A DNA stretch of 59,964 nt from Paenibacillus planticolens (GCF_013141725.1 NZ_WHNZ01000019.1:1-59964); one strand, 5' to 3'; positions 9,231 through 19,113 are shown, numbered from the stretch's first letter. The notes: generated by a model from the sequence alone, not told the origin. A program made the numbers and translations.

Positions 9231-10298
9231 ATGATGAGGAAATGGGTACAGTTCATTTTGGCCATCATGGGTGGTAGTTTAGGTTTTGGATGGAGTGAGG
9301 CGATCCTTCGAACGACAGGTTTTATGAACGAGTCAGGAAAAGCAATTGCCATCAATAGTTTATGCGCGTTAGCTATGTTCATTCTTTCAGCATGGGTTGC
9401 AGGTAAAGGGATGAAGCTGCTTGTCAGAGGGGAAAGGAATGTTGCGGACATTCCGGTGTCCGATCTGCTCTCAGGTACATTAGGACTAGTAATTGGACTG
9501 CTTATATCGGTATTGGTGTTTCCTGTGCTGGAGCAGGTGAAGTGGGCAAGCCCTATTTTACCCTTCGTCGTTTCCGGAGTTTTAGCGGTTATGGGGTTTC
9601 GTATCGGTTACAGCAAGCGGGAAGAGTTGGTGCAGATCATAGCGATGAGCCGGTCAACCGCTCCGGAGAAGCAGACGCATCGGCCTTACGAGGAACATAA
9701 GATTCTTGACACAAGTGTTATTATTGACGGGCGTATCGCGGATATTTGCAAAACAGGGTTTATCGAGGGGACTCTCGTTATACCGGAGTTCGTCCTGGAG
9801 GAGCTGCAGCATATTGCGGATTCTTCCGATTTGCTGAAGCGCAACCGCGGTCGGCGGGGGCTCGATATTTTAAACAAAATTCAAAAGGAACTCGAAGTGA
9901 AAGTGCTGATTTATGAAGGCGATTTCGAAGAGATATCCGAAGTAGACAGTAAATTGGTGCGTCTGGCCAAGGTGCTGCAAGGGAAGGTCATCACGAACGA
10001 TTTCAACCTGAATAAAGTATGCGAGCTTCAAGGTGTCTCGGTGCTGAATATCAACGATTTGGCGAATGCTGTGAAGCCTGTTGTCCTGCCGGGGGAAGAA
10101 ATTATTGTTCAAGTCATTAAAGACGGCAAAGAGCATGGACAAGGTGTCGCTTATCTGGACGACGGTACGATGATTGTGGTGGAAGGCGGACGTGAATTCA
10201 TAGGGATGACCCTTGAAGTGATGGTGACCAGTGTTCTTCAAACTTCAGCCGGCCGGATGATTTTCGCTAAACCGAAACTATTGGAAAAAGCGCAATAA
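9231..10298 (+). CDS. yacL: Membrane-anchored PIN/TRAM domain protein (YacL family)
   Basis: The 355-residue protein has four predicted N-terminal transmembrane segments (to about residue 130), a PIN nuclease domain opening with ILDTSVIIDGRIADI near residue 158 and containing further acidic residues (VLEEL, ITNDFNLNK), and a C-terminal TRAM domain (GEEIIVQVIKDGKEHGQGVA) of the type that binds RNA. The architecture matches B. subtilis YacL, also between disA and ispD, whose role is not established. A membrane-tethered ribonuclease is a family-based inference. The start follows CAGGAGG. Confidence 0.92.
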   Translation: MMRKWVQFILAIMGGSLGFGWSEAILRTTGFMNESGKAIAINSLCALAMFILSAWVAGKGMKLLVRGERNVADIPVSDLLSGTLGLVIGLLISVLVFPVLEQVKWASPILPFVVSGVLAVMGFRIGYSKREELVQIIAMSRSTAPEKQTHRPYEEHKILDTSVIIDGRIADICKTGFIEGTLVIPEFVLEELQHIADSSDLLKRNRGRRGLDILNKIQKELEVKVLIYEGDFEEISEVDSKLVRLAKVLQGKVITNDFNLNKVCELQGVSVLNINDLANAVKPVVLPGEEIIVQVIKDGKEHGQGVAYLDDGTMIVVEGGREFIGMTLEVMVTSVLQTSAGRMIFAKPKLLEKAQ

Positions 10299-10330
10299 AA
10301 CCAGTATGATAAGGAGATGTAACGCAGAAA

Positions 10331-10347
10331 GCTTTCGTACGGAAAGC
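10331..10347. repeat. Short intergenic hairpin upstream of ispD
   Basis: GCTTTC-GTACG-GAAAGC, a 6-bp perfect stem followed by GCTTAG. It resembles hairpins in front of other genes in this window (19660, 40571, 42782, 47804). It is not followed by a T run, so it is not a terminator. Confidence 0.45.
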
Positions 10348-10364
10348 GCTTAGTTGGAGGGCTT

Positions 10365-11069
10365 ATGGGGAAGCTAGGGGTTATCATCGTGGCGGCGGGC
10401 AAAGGCTCGCGCATGGGAACGGCGGAAAGCAAACAATATTTACAACTGGGACAGAAGCCTATTCTCGTACATACGTTGCAATTATTTCAAAACATACATG
10501 AAGTGAATGAAATCATTTTAGTTGTTGGCGGAAATGACGTAGAGCGCTGTACAGGCTATGTGCAGAGCTATGCGCTTTCCAAGGTCACTCATGTGCTGGC
10601 AGGTGGGGCGGAGCGTCAAGATTCCGTCAGACGAGGCCTGGAAGCCCTGGAACGGGACACCGAGTGGGTGCTCGTTCATGACGGTGTTCGTCCTTTTGTC
10701 AAAAGAGAACATGTGTTCGAATGTCTGGCAATGGCGAAAGATCGGAACGCAGCCGTGTTGGCTGTACCTGTGAAGGATACGATCAAAATCGTAGATACCG
10801 AGAAGCGAATACAATCTACACCGGATAGAAGAAGCTTGTGGGCCATCCAAACCCCGCAAGCTTTTCGACTTTCCCTTCTCCAGGAGGCGCATGATCGTGC
10901 GTCTCAGGATGATTTCATGGGGACGGACGACGCTATGCTGGTGGAGCGGACAGGAACGACGGTGCATGTTGTCGAAGGGGACTATTACAATATTAAGATT
11001 ACAACACCGGAAGATCTGCCATGGGCAGAATGGATATTACAGAATGTAAGGGGAGAGGGACAACAATGA
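10365..11069 (+). CDS. ispD: 2-C-methyl-D-erythritol 4-phosphate cytidylyltransferase
   Basis: IspD transfers CMP from CTP to methylerythritol phosphate in the third step of the non-mevalonate isoprenoid pathway. The 234-residue protein shows the nucleotide-binding motif [12 protein letters not shown] at residues 6-17, [11 protein letters not shown] near residue 102, and the C-terminal substrate region ([18 protein letters not shown]). The ATG follows TTGGAGGG. Its stop codon overlaps the ispF start (ATGA), so the two consecutive-pathway enzymes should be translationally coupled. Confidence 0.96.
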   Translation: MGKLGVIIVAAGKGSRMGTAESKQYLQLGQKPILVHTLQLFQNIHEVNEIILVVGGNDVERCTGYVQSYALSKVTHVLAGGAERQDSVRRGLEALERDTEWVLVHDGVRPFVKREHVFECLAMAKDRNAAVLAVPVKDTIKIVDTEKRIQSTPDRRSLWAIQTPQAFRLSLLQEAHDRASQDDFMGTDDAMLVERTGTTVHVVEGDYYNIKITTPEDLPWAEWILQNVRGEGQQ

Positions 11070-11551
11070 TTCGCGTAGGACAAGGATTTGATGTTCATCA
11101 GTTAGTGGAAGGCCGCAAGTGTATTATTGGAGGCGTGACGATTCCGTATGAGAAGGGACTGTTAGGCCACTCCGATGCCGATGTGCTCCTGCATGCGGTT
11201 ACCGATGCGATTCTAGGCGCTCTGGGTTTAGGCGATATCGGGAAGCATTTCCCGGATACGGCTGCGGAATTCAAGGATGCGGACAGCTTGGTTTTGTTGA
11301 AACATGTGTGGCAGTTGGCTAAGGATAGAGGATACCGACTGGGGAATGCAGATTCCACGATTATTGCCCAGAAGCCCAAAATGGCTCCGTATATTCCGAA
11401 AATGGTGGAAATTATCGCTGAGGCATTGGAAGCTGCACCGGACCAAATCAATGTGAAAGCGACAACGACCGAACAGCTTGGATTTACGGGCCGCGGCGAA
11501 GGAATTGCCGCGCAAACGGTTGTTTGTTTAATTCGAGATGTGCTAGAATAG
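11066..11551 (+). CDS. ispF: 2-C-methyl-D-erythritol 2,4-cyclodiphosphate synthase
   Basis: IspF cyclises CDP-methylerythritol phosphate and releases CMP, the fifth step of the methylerythritol phosphate pathway. The 161 residues match the family length; GQGFDVHQL supplies the zinc-binding Asp and His, and [14 protein letters not shown] the second conserved block. [14 protein letters not shown] closes the CMP pocket. The start overlaps the ispD stop as ATGA and is preceded by GGGGAGAGGG. IspE, which acts between them, is not in this window. Confidence 0.96.
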   Translation: MIRVGQGFDVHQLVEGRKCIIGGVTIPYEKGLLGHSDADVLLHAVTDAILGALGLGDIGKHFPDTAAEFKDADSLVLLKHVWQLAKDRGYRLGNADSTIIAQKPKMAPYIPKMVEIIAEALEAAPDQINVKATTTEQLGFTGRGEGIAAQTVVCLIRDVLE

Positions 11552-11582
11552 CAGGTATTATTGGGGAGAAGAGGGTACAGTC

Positions 11583-13037
11583 ATGAACCAACCTTTACGT
11601 GTGCGCTATGCACCTAGTCCAACCGGACATTTACATATTGGCGGTGCTCGTACGGCACTGTTTGATTATTTATTGGCACGCCGCCATGGCGGAGCGTTCG
11701 TTGTGCGTTTTGAAGATACCGATCAAACCCGCCATAAAGAATCCGGAATCGAAGATCAATTGAACGGCCTGAGATGGCTCGGATTAGAGTGGGATGAGAG
11801 CGTAGATATCGGGGGGCCATATGGTCCTTACCGTCAAATGGAAAGACTGGATATTTACAAAACCCACCTGGATCAACTGATTCAAAGCGGGCATGCGTAT
11901 CCGTGTTATTGTTCGGAAGCTGACTTGGAGCAGGAGCGGGCAGATCAGGAAGCGCGCGGCGAAATGGGCGGCTACTCCGGCAAGTGTCGTCACTTGACGG
12001 CTGAGCAGATTGCCGCATACGAAGCTGAGGGCCGCAAGCCTTCGACAAGATTCCGTGTGCCGGCAGACCGCATCATTGGCTTCGAGGACAAGGTTCGCGA
12101 GCATGTCGAGTTTGAATCGAACGGGATCGGCGACTTTATTATCGCGCGTCCTGACGGGATTCCGACGTACAATTTTGCTGTCATTGTGGATGATCACATG
12201 ATGAAAATCAACTTGGTTATCCGCGGTGAGGAACATCTGTCTAACACGCCTAGACAAATCCTCATGTATGAGGCTCTAGGCATGCCGATTCCGGAATTCG
12301 CCCATTTGGCGTTGATTCTGAATCCGGACCGGAAGAAAATGAGCAAACGGGATGAGTCGATCATCCAGTTTATCGAACAGTACCGGGAGTTAGGTTACTT
12401 GCCGGAAGCTGTTGTGAATTTCATCGCTCTGCTGGGATGGTCTCCTGGTGGCGAAGAAGAAATGTTTACAAAGGAAGAATTGATTGCCCAGTTTGACCTC
12501 GATCGCGTATCGAAGAGTCCAGCTGTGTTTGATATGGATAAATTGAACTGGATGAACAACGCCTATTTGAAAAAGGCTCCGCTCTCCCGTGTCGTCGAGC
12601 TGTGCGTGCCTCATCTGCAAAAAGCCGGATACATCGAGCCGCATTTGGATGAAGCGGGCCAGGCTTGGGTAACGGCTCTAGTAGGCTTGAATCAAGAGAG
12701 AATGCGCTTCGCGGCGGAAATTGTCGAGTTGTCGGGTATTTTCTTCAAAGAGGAACTGGTGATCGACGAGGAAGCGGCGGCTGTGCTGAAAGAAGAGCAT
12801 GTTCCGGTTGTATTGTCCAGCTTCTTGGGGCAAGTTGAGGGGGCCGAAGCTTTCACGGTAGAGGCGATCCCGGCGTTGCTGAAACAAGTGCAGAAGGATA
12901 CGGGCTACAAAGGGAAGCAATTGTTCATGTCGATCCGTTCTGCATTGACAGGACAAGTGCATGGACCTGACCTCAATGTGTCTTTGTACCTGCTTGGAAA
13001 AGAAAAAGTCGCTTCACGTCTACGGAACTTGTTGTAA
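11583..13037 (+). CDS. gltX: Glutamyl-tRNA synthetase
   Basis: GltX attaches glutamate to tRNA-Glu and, in Firmicutes lacking GlnRS, also to tRNA-Gln for later amidation. The 484-residue class I synthetase has the HIGH motif as PTGHLHIGG (residues 11-19) and the KMSKS loop as KKMSKRDES near residue 252. The C-terminal anticodon-binding half ends in the usual [12 protein letters not shown]. It starts 31 bases after ispF. The cysteine T-box follows, so gltX can be read through into cysE-cysS only when that switch is open. Confidence 0.97.
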   Translation: MNQPLRVRYAPSPTGHLHIGGARTALFDYLLARRHGGAFVVRFEDTDQTRHKESGIEDQLNGLRWLGLEWDESVDIGGPYGPYRQMERLDIYKTHLDQLIQSGHAYPCYCSEADLEQERADQEARGEMGGYSGKCRHLTAEQIAAYEAEGRKPSTRFRVPADRIIGFEDKVREHVEFESNGIGDFIIARPDGIPTYNFAVIVDDHMMKINLVIRGEEHLSNTPRQILMYEALGMPIPEFAHLALILNPDRKKMSKRDESIIQFIEQYRELGYLPEAVVNFIALLGWSPGGEEEMFTKEELIAQFDLDRVSKSPAVFDMDKLNWMNNAYLKKAPLSRVVELCVPHLQKAGYIEPHLDEAGQAWVTALVGLNQERMRFAAEIVELSGIFFKEELVIDEEAAAVLKEEHVPVVLSSFLGQVEGAEAFTVEAIPALLKQVQKDTGYKGKQLFMSIRSALTGQVHGPDLNVSLYLLGKEKVASRLRNLL

Positions 13038-13069
13038 TACAGGGCTCTTTTCGCTATACTTAGTTCAAT

Positions 13070-13343
13070 AAGGAACGCAATGATCAGGAGAGTACGTTTA
13101 TTTAGGGATTTATCAGAGAGGATAATCGGAGCCGTCAGGCTTTGGCTGTGAGTTATCCATTCCCTCTAATCGGAAATGCACCTGGGAGCTGCCGCGCCGA
13201 ATACTCGGATACACGAGTAGGGTAGGCGCAGCCGAAATGCCCACGTTACGGGTTTTTGAGTTGGGAGACTTCCGAGTCACCAAGCAGAGTGGAACCGCGA
13301 TTAATCACGCCTCTGCAGCCATATGGCTGCGGGGGCTTTTTTT
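13070..13343 (+). ncRNA. Cysteine-specific T-box leader of cysE-cysS
   Basis: A classical T-box riboswitch that senses uncharged tRNA-Cys. Stem I contains the AG-bulge (AGAGAG) and a specifier loop GGAAATGCACC with codon UGC at 13177-13179. The T-box core AGAGTGGAACCGCG is at 13286-13299. Its UGGA at 13290-13293 would pair with UCCA, matching the U discriminator base of tRNA-Cys. GCAGAG (13284-13289) can pair with CTCTGC (13311-13316) as antiterminator, or a 12-bp terminator (13309-13336) plus seven T can form instead. Cysteine shortage should therefore raise cysE and cysS. Confidence 0.93.
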
Positions 13344-13383
13344 ATACAAAGGAGTACTGATTTCCTACTAAGAAGGTGAGAGC

Positions 13384-14055
13384 ATGTGGCAAACGATCAA
13401 ATCTGACATTTCCGCCGTATTCGATAACGACCCGGCTGCACGCAGCTGGTTTGAGGTTGCGTTTACGTACTCAGGCCTTCATGCGATTTGGGCGCATCGT
13501 ATCGGTCATTGGTTCTACAAACGGAATATGTTTACCGTCGCGCGTATCGTCTCGCAATGGAGCCGTTTCATGACAGGTATTGAGATTCATCCAGGGGCTA
13601 CGATCGGTAAAAGGCTGTTTATTGACCATGGGATGGGAGTCGTGATCGGGGAAACGTGCGAAATCGGCGACGATGTTATTTTGTATCAAGGGGTAACTTT
13701 GGGTGGAACAGGGAAAGAGAAAGGAAAGAGACACCCAACAATTGGCAATAATGTAGTTGTCGGATCGGGCGCCAAAATTTTAGGCTCCTTCCTTGTTGGC
13801 GAGAATTCACGGATTGGCTCCAATGCGGTCGTCATCCGAGAGGTTCCTTCGAACAGTACAGTTGTAACGATGCCTGCTAAGCTTGTGAAGCGGGATGGCA
13901 TACGTGTGAATCGTTTGGACCACGGCAATTTGCCGGATCCCATTGTCGATATATTCCAGGAAATGCAGCAGCAAATTAACGAATTGAGAAGACAGTTAGA
14001 ACAAGAACGGGTTAAGAATGGAGGAGCGAGAGAACATGACGCTCAGAATGTATAA
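13384..14055 (+). CDS. cysE: Serine O-acetyltransferase
   Basis: CysE acetylates serine with acetyl-CoA to O-acetylserine, the acceptor for sulfide in cysteine synthesis. The 223-residue protein has the short N-terminal helical region and a left-handed beta-helix of hexapeptide repeats with [20 protein letters not shown] and the coenzyme A region around [18 protein letters not shown]. The C-terminus is a charged coiled coil rich in Q, E and R ([16 protein letters not shown]). It is directly controlled by the upstream T-box and overlaps cysS by 20 bases. Confidence 0.95.
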   Translation: MWQTIKSDISAVFDNDPAARSWFEVAFTYSGLHAIWAHRIGHWFYKRNMFTVARIVSQWSRFMTGIEIHPGATIGKRLFIDHGMGVVIGETCEIGDDVILYQGVTLGGTGKEKGKRHPTIGNNVVVGSGAKILGSFLVGENSRIGSNAVVIREVPSNSTVVTMPAKLVKRDGIRVNRLDHGNLPDPIVDIFQEMQQQINELRRQLEQERVKNGGAREHDAQNV

Positions 14056-15436
14056 TACGTTAACACGCAAGAAGGAAGAATTCGTACCCCTTGAACCGGG
14101 AAAAGTGAAAATGTACGTATGCGGTCCAACCGTATATAACTATATCCACATCGGGAACGGCCGGCCGGTCATTTTCTTCGATGTCGTACGGCGCTTTTTA
14201 GAGTCCCAGAATTATGAAGTCACTTATATTACAAATTTTACCGACGTAGATGATAAAATGATTCGCAAAGCCGAGGAAATGGCCACGACCGTCCCGGAAT
14301 TAGCGGAAACCTTTATCGCCGCTTTCTTGGAAGATATCCAAGCGTTGGGCGTTCATGAAGCGACGCTCAATCCGCGTGTAACGGAGAACATTCAGGAAAT
14401 CATCGATTTCATCGCTGCTCTCGTGGAGAAAGACTATGCCTACGAGGCACGCGGCGACGTGTATTACCGGACGACTAAATTTGCCGAGTACGGCAAGCTT
14501 TCCCAGCAAAATTTGGAGGAGCTCCAGTACGGCATTCGCATTGAAGTGGACGACCGCAAAGAGAATCCGCAGGATTTTGTTCTTTGGAAAGCGGCGAAAC
14601 CGGGAGAAATCTATTGGGACAGTCCTTGGGGCCAAGGCCGCCCGGGCTGGCATATCGAGTGCTCTGCCATGGTGCGCAAATATTTAGGCGAAACGATTGA
14701 TATCCACGGCGGCGGACAAGATTTGACGTTCCCGCATCATGAGTGCGAGATTGCCCAAACGGAAGCGGTAACCGGCCATCCAATGGCGAATTACTGGCTT
14801 CATAATGCTTTCTTGAACATCGATAATGAAAAAATGTCCAAATCGCTGGGGAACGGCATACTGATCCGCGATCTTGTGAAGCAAATTAAGCCGGAAGTGT
14901 TCCGCTTCTTCATGTTGTCGGCTCATTACCGCAATCCGCTGAATTTCAGCGACGAGAGCTTGAAGCAGGCGGCCAATGCGTTGGAACGCATTCAAAATGC
15001 AAATGACAACCTGAAGCATCGGCTGGCTACGGCATCCGTTGCAAGTGAAGTGGAAGCAGATCTTAAAGATCGCGTAGCTGCGATTGCCAATCAGTTCGTC
15101 GAGAAAATGAATGACGACTTCAACACCCCGGATGCGATTACAGCCGTGTTCGATCTGGTTGCAGAAGCGAACTTGTATCTGCAGCAGGAGCGGGTGAATG
15201 CCGCCGCGCTACAGGTATTCCTGGATCAGCTGCAAGTCTTCGATCAGACCTTGGGTATATTGTCCAAGCAAGCGGATGAACTCCTGGATGAAGAGATTGA
15301 GAACTTGATCGTCGAGCGGACGGAAGCGCGGAAGTCCAAAAACTGGGCGCGTGCGGACGAAATCCGTGACCTGCTCACAGAGAAAGGGATATTCCTTGAG
15401 GACACGCCGCAAGGAATTCGTTGGCGCCGCAAATGA
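14036..15436 (+). CDS. cysS: Cysteinyl-tRNA synthetase
   Basis: CysS charges tRNA-Cys. The 466-residue class I enzyme has zinc ligands at [12 protein letters not shown] and HHECE, the HIGH motif as YIHIGNGRP and KMSKS as EKMSKSLGN near residue 265. The ATG used here follows GGAGGAG by about nine bases and matches the Bacillus N-terminus; an in-frame ATG six codons earlier lies in front of that site. It overlaps the end of cysE by 20 bases, coupling cysteine synthesis and charging under one T-box. It also overlaps mrnC by ATGA. Confidence 0.96.
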   Translation: MTLRMYNTLTRKKEEFVPLEPGKVKMYVCGPTVYNYIHIGNGRPVIFFDVVRRFLESQNYEVTYITNFTDVDDKMIRKAEEMATTVPELAETFIAAFLEDIQALGVHEATLNPRVTENIQEIIDFIAALVEKDYAYEARGDVYYRTTKFAEYGKLSQQNLEELQYGIRIEVDDRKENPQDFVLWKAAKPGEIYWDSPWGQGRPGWHIECSAMVRKYLGETIDIHGGGQDLTFPHHECEIAQTEAVTGHPMANYWLHNAFLNIDNEKMSKSLGNGILIRDLVKQIKPEVFRFFMLSAHYRNPLNFSDESLKQAANALERIQNANDNLKHRLATASVASEVEADLKDRVAAIANQFVEKMNDDFNTPDAITAVFDLVAEANLYLQQERVNAAALQVFLDQLQVFDQTLGILSKQADELLDEEIENLIVERTEARKSKNWARADEIRDLLTEKGIFLEDTPQGIRWRRK

Positions 15437-15864
15437 GTGAGACTTTTACGGATTCTGCAAACCTGTTTGTTTTCCCGCCGTCCAAAAGCCCTCATTTGCT
15501 GAACCCGCTTGTACTTGCTTATATCGGGGATGCGGTTTATGAGGTCTACATTCGACAATATGTGATATCTGGCGGAAATCATCGGCCGAATCATTTGCAT
15601 AAAGCATCCACCGGCTATGTTTCAGCGAAGGCGCAATCCAAAGTTCTGGAAGCTTTGATGCCGATGCTGACGGAAGAAGAGACAGATATCGTGAAGCGCG
15701 GACGCAATGCCAAATCAGGAACGACAGCCAAAAACGCGGATGTGCTGGAATACCGGCACAGCACCGCGTTTGAGTGCTTAATCGGATATTTGTATTATAA
15801 ACAATCCTTTGAACGTTTGAAGGAAATATTGGACTTTACCATTGCTTACAAGAATAAATCCTAG
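15433..15864 (+). CDS. mrnC: Mini-ribonuclease III
   Basis: Mini-III is a dimeric ribonuclease III-like enzyme without a double-stranded RNA-binding domain that trims 23S rRNA precursor ends in Bacillus. The 143 residues contain the catalytic signature [14 protein letters not shown] near residue 29 and the second block [34 protein letters not shown]. The ATG overlaps the cysS stop as ATGA, the usual gene order and coupling in Firmicutes. Confidence 0.94.
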   Translation: MSETFTDSANLFVFPPSKSPHLLNPLVLAYIGDAVYEVYIRQYVISGGNHRPNHLHKASTGYVSAKAQSKVLEALMPMLTEEETDIVKRGRNAKSGTTAKNADVLEYRHSTAFECLIGYLYYKQSFERLKEILDFTIAYKNKS

Positions 15865-15888
15865 CTTACGCCAGGGTAAGCTTTGTTT
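15863..15888 (+). terminator. Weak terminator-like hairpin after mrnC
   Basis: AGCTTAC-GCCAGG-GTAAGCT is a perfect 7-bp stem followed by TTTGTTT, just overlapping the mrnC stop. The stem is short and the tail interrupted, so it may only reduce flow into rlmB. Confidence 0.45.
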
Positions 15889-15917
15889 GAAATTAGCGAA
15901 TTTTAGGAGGAAATAGG

Positions 15918-16658
15918 ATGGAAGAAGAATATATTGGCGGGAAGCACTCCGTTCTGGAGGCTATTCGTGCCGGTCGAACGATTAACAAAATTTGGATTGC
16001 TGAGAATGCGCAGAAGCAATTCGCGGGGCCAATCGTAGCGGAAGCGAAGAATTTGGGGATTCTCGTTCAATTTACAGACAAGCGCAAGCTTGACCAAATG
16101 GTGGAAGGGCTTCAGCATCAAGGCGTCATCGCGCAGGTGGCAGCTTATGAGTATGTGGAAGTGGAGGATATACTTGCGAAAGCCGAAGCGCTTGGACAAG
16201 ATCCCTTTATTCTGATTCTCGATGAAATTGAAGATCCGCATAACCTGGGCTCGATCCTGCGGACAGCGGACTGCACCGGGGTGCATGGTGTCATTATTCC
16301 TAAAAGACGCTCCGTAGGACTTACGGCTACGGTTTCCAAAACCTCAGCTGGGGCTGTAGAGTATGTGCCTGTTGCCCGGGTAACGAACATTGCTCAGACG
16401 ATTGAACAGCTCAAAGAGAAAGGCGTTTGGGTTGCAGGAACAGACGTGACCGCAGCACAAGATGTCTACAAAGCTAACTTCAATATGCCTATAGCCCTTG
16501 TTATCGGCAATGAAGGCAAAGGTGTGGGAAGGTTAATTAAGGAGAGATGTGACTTCTTAGTTAAGCTGCCTATGGCGGGACATGTCAATTCTTTGAATGC
16601 CTCTGTCGCCGCGGGTGTCTTGATGTACGAGGCGGTTCGCCAACGCAACAAGAGTTAA
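15918..16658 (+). CDS. rlmB: 23S rRNA (guanosine-2'-O-)-methyltransferase RlmB
   Basis: The SpoU/TrmH-family SPOUT enzyme methylates the ribose of a guanosine in domain V of 23S rRNA (G2251 in E. coli). The 246 residues have an N-terminal substrate-binding domain starting GGKHSVLEAIRAGRTI, then the trefoil-knot SPOUT motifs DEIEDPHNLGSILRTAD, VIGNEGKGV and MAGHVNSLNASVAAGVLMYE. B. subtilis YacO occupies this position. A clear TTTAGGAGG site precedes the ATG. It lies seven bases from the rae1 start, so the two should be co-translated. Confidence 0.92.
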   Translation: MEEEYIGGKHSVLEAIRAGRTINKIWIAENAQKQFAGPIVAEAKNLGILVQFTDKRKLDQMVEGLQHQGVIAQVAAYEYVEVEDILAKAEALGQDPFILILDEIEDPHNLGSILRTADCTGVHGVIIPKRRSVGLTATVSKTSAGAVEYVPVARVTNIAQTIEQLKEKGVWVAGTDVTAAQDVYKANFNMPIALVIGNEGKGVGRLIKERCDFLVKLPMAGHVNSLNASVAAGVLMYEAVRQRNKS

Positions 16659-16664
16659 CAGCGG

Positions 16665-17177
16665 ATGGAAGAGTTTCTGATCGTAGACGGCTACAATATC
16701 ATTGGGGCTTGGCCTGAACTGAGTAAGCTGAAAGACACTGACTTGGAAGGTGCCCGGGATAAGTTGATTCATATGCTGGCTGAATATCAATCTTACTCGG
16801 GCATGAAAGTATACCTGGTTTTTGACGCTTATATGGTACCTGGACTTGGGAAGAAATATGTACAGAGCAAGCTGAACGTGCTCTACACCAAAGAGAAGGA
16901 AACCGCGGATGAACGGATCGAACGCTTGGTTACGAATCTGATGGGAAGACGCAAGCAGATCTATGTGGCCACTTCCGATATGATTGAGCAGCATGTTATT
17001 TTCGGTAAAGGAGCTCTTCGATTGCCGGCAGGCGAACTTCTCATCAAAATCAAACAGAATCGCAAAGAGGTCCGGGAACGTATTCATCCTGAAACGACAA
17101 CAAAGCGCAATCCGTTCGAAGGTAAGTTGAGCAGTGAGATCAAGGCGCAGTTTGAGCGGTGGCGAAGAGGAGAGTAA
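16665..17177 (+). CDS. rae1: NYN-domain ribosome-associated endonuclease Rae1 (YacP)
   Basis: The 170-residue protein is a YacP-family NYN/PIN-like nuclease; in B. subtilis it enters the ribosomal A site and cleaves certain mRNAs during translation. The first strand carries LIVDGYNIIGAWPEL with the catalytic aspartate, a second acidic cluster follows at KETADERIERLV, and VATSDMIEQHVIFGKGALRL completes the fold. There is no strong ribosome binding site, and the start is only seven bases after the rlmB stop, suggesting translational coupling. Confidence 0.9.
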   Translation: MEEFLIVDGYNIIGAWPELSKLKDTDLEGARDKLIHMLAEYQSYSGMKVYLVFDAYMVPGLGKKYVQSKLNVLYTKEKETADERIERLVTNLMGRRKQIYVATSDMIEQHVIFGKGALRLPAGELLIKIKQNRKEVRERIHPETTTKRNPFEGKLSSEIKAQFERWRRGE

Positions 17178-17211
17178 ATTATCCAAATGCTAGAAATGGT
17201 GGGAGTCCCCG

Positions 17212-17241
17212 TTGACGTTGTGAGATTTCATCATGTATACT
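17212..17241 (+). promoter_or_regulatory. SigA-type promoter of sigH
   Basis: TTGACG and TATACT are 18 bases apart, about 55 bases upstream of the sigH start. In B. subtilis sigH is transcribed by SigA under AbrB control; no AbrB site can be judged by eye. Confidence 0.65.
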
Positions 17242-17296
17242 TAACCTAAACTTTTAATGTGAATCTGGGTAGTCCTGCAGGCCGGAGGGATTGTTG

Positions 17297-17941
17297 GTGA
17301 GTGTCGACCTCAAAGAACTGAGAATGTATGATTATGACCTCAAGCCAGATGAAGACATTGTCGAGGCAGTCCGTGAAGGCAGTAGCGAAGCGTTGGAATA
17401 CCTTATCAATAAATATAAGAACTTTGTGCGTGCCAAAGCACGTTCTTATTTTTTGATAGGTGCAGACCGAGAAGATATTGTGCAGGAAGGCATGATAGGT
17501 TTATATAAATCTATCCGCGACTTCCGAGGAGACAAGCTTGCTTCATTCAAAGCCTTTGCTGAACTGTGCATTACCCGACAGATCATCACGGCGATTAAGA
17601 CAGCAACGCGTCAGAAGCACATTCCTCTTAATTCCTACGTGTCACTGGACAAGCCAATCTATGATGAAGATTCTGATCGTACGCTGCTTGACGTCATTAG
17701 CGGTTCCAGGGTCACAGATCCTGAGGAGCTTGTGATCAATCAAGAAGAATTTACGGGTCTTGAAGATAAAATGGGAGAAATATTGAGCGACTTGGAACGT
17801 AGGGTGCTTATGCTCTATCTTGATGGAAGATCTTACCAAGAAATAGCGGTAGATCTGGATCGTCATGTCAAGTCTATTGATAATGCTCTTCAACGTGTGA
17901 AACGCAAGCTTGAACGTTATTTGGAAGTTAGAGATTTGTAG
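17297..17941 (+). CDS. sigH: RNA polymerase sigma-H factor
   Basis: SigH directs early stationary-phase and sporulation transcription (for example spo0A and spoIIA in Bacillus). The 214 residues contain region 2 with NFVRAKARSYFLIGADREDI and QEGMIGLYKSIRDF (residues about 45-80), CITRQIITAIKTATRQKHIP, and region 4 with LDGRSYQEIAVDLDRHVKSI as the -35-binding helix-turn-helix. The region-2 block is almost unchanged from B. subtilis. GTG, seven bases after GGAGGG, is chosen over two tandem TTG codons immediately upstream. Confidence 0.95.
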   Translation: MSVDLKELRMYDYDLKPDEDIVEAVREGSSEALEYLINKYKNFVRAKARSYFLIGADREDIVQEGMIGLYKSIRDFRGDKLASFKAFAELCITRQIITAIKTATRQKHIPLNSYVSLDKPIYDEDSDRTLLDVISGSRVTDPEELVINQEEFTGLEDKMGEILSDLERRVLMLYLDGRSYQEIAVDLDRHVKSIDNALQRVKRKLERYLEVRDL

Positions 17942-17946
17942 TATAT

Positions 17947-17990
17947 GCCCGCGCTGCCTTGAATGATCTTGGCGCCGCGGGCGTTTTCTT
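17947..17990 (+). terminator. Probable terminator after sigH
   Basis: GCCCGCG pairs with CGCGGGC, with an inner GCC/GGC extension, followed by GTTTTCTTT. It separates sigH from rpmG-secE-nusG. Confidence 0.65.
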
Positions 17991-18059
17991 TGAACGAGGT
18001 TTATTATCGTGCCGGAGCGTCTATACTGATGATACTCTCGCATTTGTGAGACTTCTGCC

Positions 18060-18089
18060 TTGACACTCCGTTGCGGGTTGTGATAAAGT
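18060..18089 (+). promoter_or_regulatory. SigA promoter of rpmG-secE-nusG
   Basis: A consensus TTGACA is followed 18 bases later by TAAAGT. It lies about 85 bases before rpmG and after the sigH terminator. Confidence 0.6.
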
Positions 18090-18173
18090 AGTTCAGGTAG
18101 CCCTAAAAGTCGCTTTCTTTTTGACGCGCTTCGAAGGGCTTTAATTAGAACGTGTCTGTAGGAGGTGTACATC

Positions 18174-18323
18174 ATGCGGGTCATCATCACATTAGCGTGC
18201 ACAAATTGCAAACAAAGAAACTATGCATCCACTAAAAATAAGCGCAACAATCCCGACCGTATTGAGTTGAAGAAATATTGCAAATTTTGCAATGAACATA
18301 CTGCTCATCGCGAGACTAGGTAG
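18174..18323 (+). CDS. rpmG: 50S ribosomal protein L33 (zinc-binding form)
   Basis: This 49-residue protein (start [20 protein letters not shown]) is a complete L33. It retains both zinc-binding pairs, CTNC and CKFC, so it is the metal-containing form expected to be used under zinc sufficiency. The basic tail [11 protein letters not shown] is typical. TAGGAGGTG precedes the ATG by about eight bases. Its place in front of secE-nusG matches rpmGB of B. subtilis. Confidence 0.93.
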   Translation: MRVIITLACTNCKQRNYASTKNKRNNPDRIELKKYCKFCNEHTAHRETR

Positions 18324-18342
18324 TTCTTTGGAGGTGTAGTTT

Positions 18343-18555
18343 GTGGGGTTCTTGGCTAGAATGAGACAAAGCTTCGGTTCCACTTTTTCCTTCTTCACCG
18401 ACAGTTGGACAGAACTCAAAAAGGTCAAGTGGCCAAGTCGCAAAGAGATGACTACCTACACACTTGTTGTGTTGGGTACCGTAGCTTTTGTTGCTATTTA
18501 TTTCTTTGTGCTGGATCTTGGAATTTCTGAGTTGCTGCGCCTTGTTTTTAAATAA
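18343..18555 (+). CDS. secE: Preprotein translocase subunit SecE
   Basis: SecE clamps the SecY channel. The 70-residue protein has the conserved amphipathic segment DSWTELKKVKWPSRKEM on the cytoplasmic face and one C-terminal transmembrane helix (TLVVLGTVAFVAIYFFVLDL), the short Gram-positive form. A GTG start follows TTGGAGGTG. The order rpmG-secE-nusG is universal in Firmicutes. Confidence 0.94.
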   Translation: MGFLARMRQSFGSTFSFFTDSWTELKKVKWPSRKEMTTYTLVVLGTVAFVAIYFFVLDLGISELLRLVFK

Positions 18556-18579
18556 ACAGGACTATAGGTGAATTTATTC

Positions 18580-19113
18580 ATGGAAAAAAGATGGTACGTC
18601 GTACATACCTATTCAGGGTATGAGAACAAAGTGAAAGCCAACCTGGAGAAACGTGTTGAGTCCATGGAAATGACGGACAAGATCTTCCGTGTGCTTGTGC
18701 CTATGGAAGAGGAGCTGGTAAACAAAGACGGCAAGAAAAAAGTCGTCATGCGTAAAGTTTATCCAGGCTATGTTCTCGTGGAAATGATTCAAACGGACGA
18801 CTCTTGGTACGTAGTACGTAATACGCCAGGAGTTACTGGATTCGTAGGTTCTACGGGATCCGGCTCTAAACCGACTGCATTATTACCTGAGGAAGTTGAA
18901 TCTATTTTGAAGCATATGGGGATGGAAGAGCCGAAGGCCAAAATCGACTTCGAACTCAAAGAAACCGTACGCGTCAAGGTGGGACCTTTCGCAAACTTTG
19001 TCGGATCTGTTGAAGAAATTGTGGCTGACAAGGGTAAACTTAAGGTGCATGTCAACATGTTTGGTAGGGAAACCCCGCTTGAGCTCGATTTCGACCAAGT
19101 GGAAAAGCTATAA
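18580..19113 (+). CDS. nusG: Transcription termination/antitermination protein NusG
   Basis: NusG binds the clamp of elongating RNA polymerase and modulates pausing and termination. The 177 residues start with the NGN-domain signature EKRWYVVHTYSGYENKVK, include YPGYVLVEM and RNTPGVTGFVG, and end with the KOW domain VRVKVGPFANFVGSVEEI. The ATG giving MEKRWYVV matches Bacillus; a GTG four codons upstream is unnecessary. Confidence 0.96.
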   Translation: MEKRWYVVHTYSGYENKVKANLEKRVESMEMTDKIFRVLVPMEEELVNKDGKKKVVMRKVYPGYVLVEMIQTDDSWYVVRNTPGVTGFVGSTGSGSKPTALLPEEVESILKHMGMEEPKAKIDFELKETVRVKVGPFANFVGSVEEIVADKGKLKVHVNMFGRETPLELDFDQVEKL

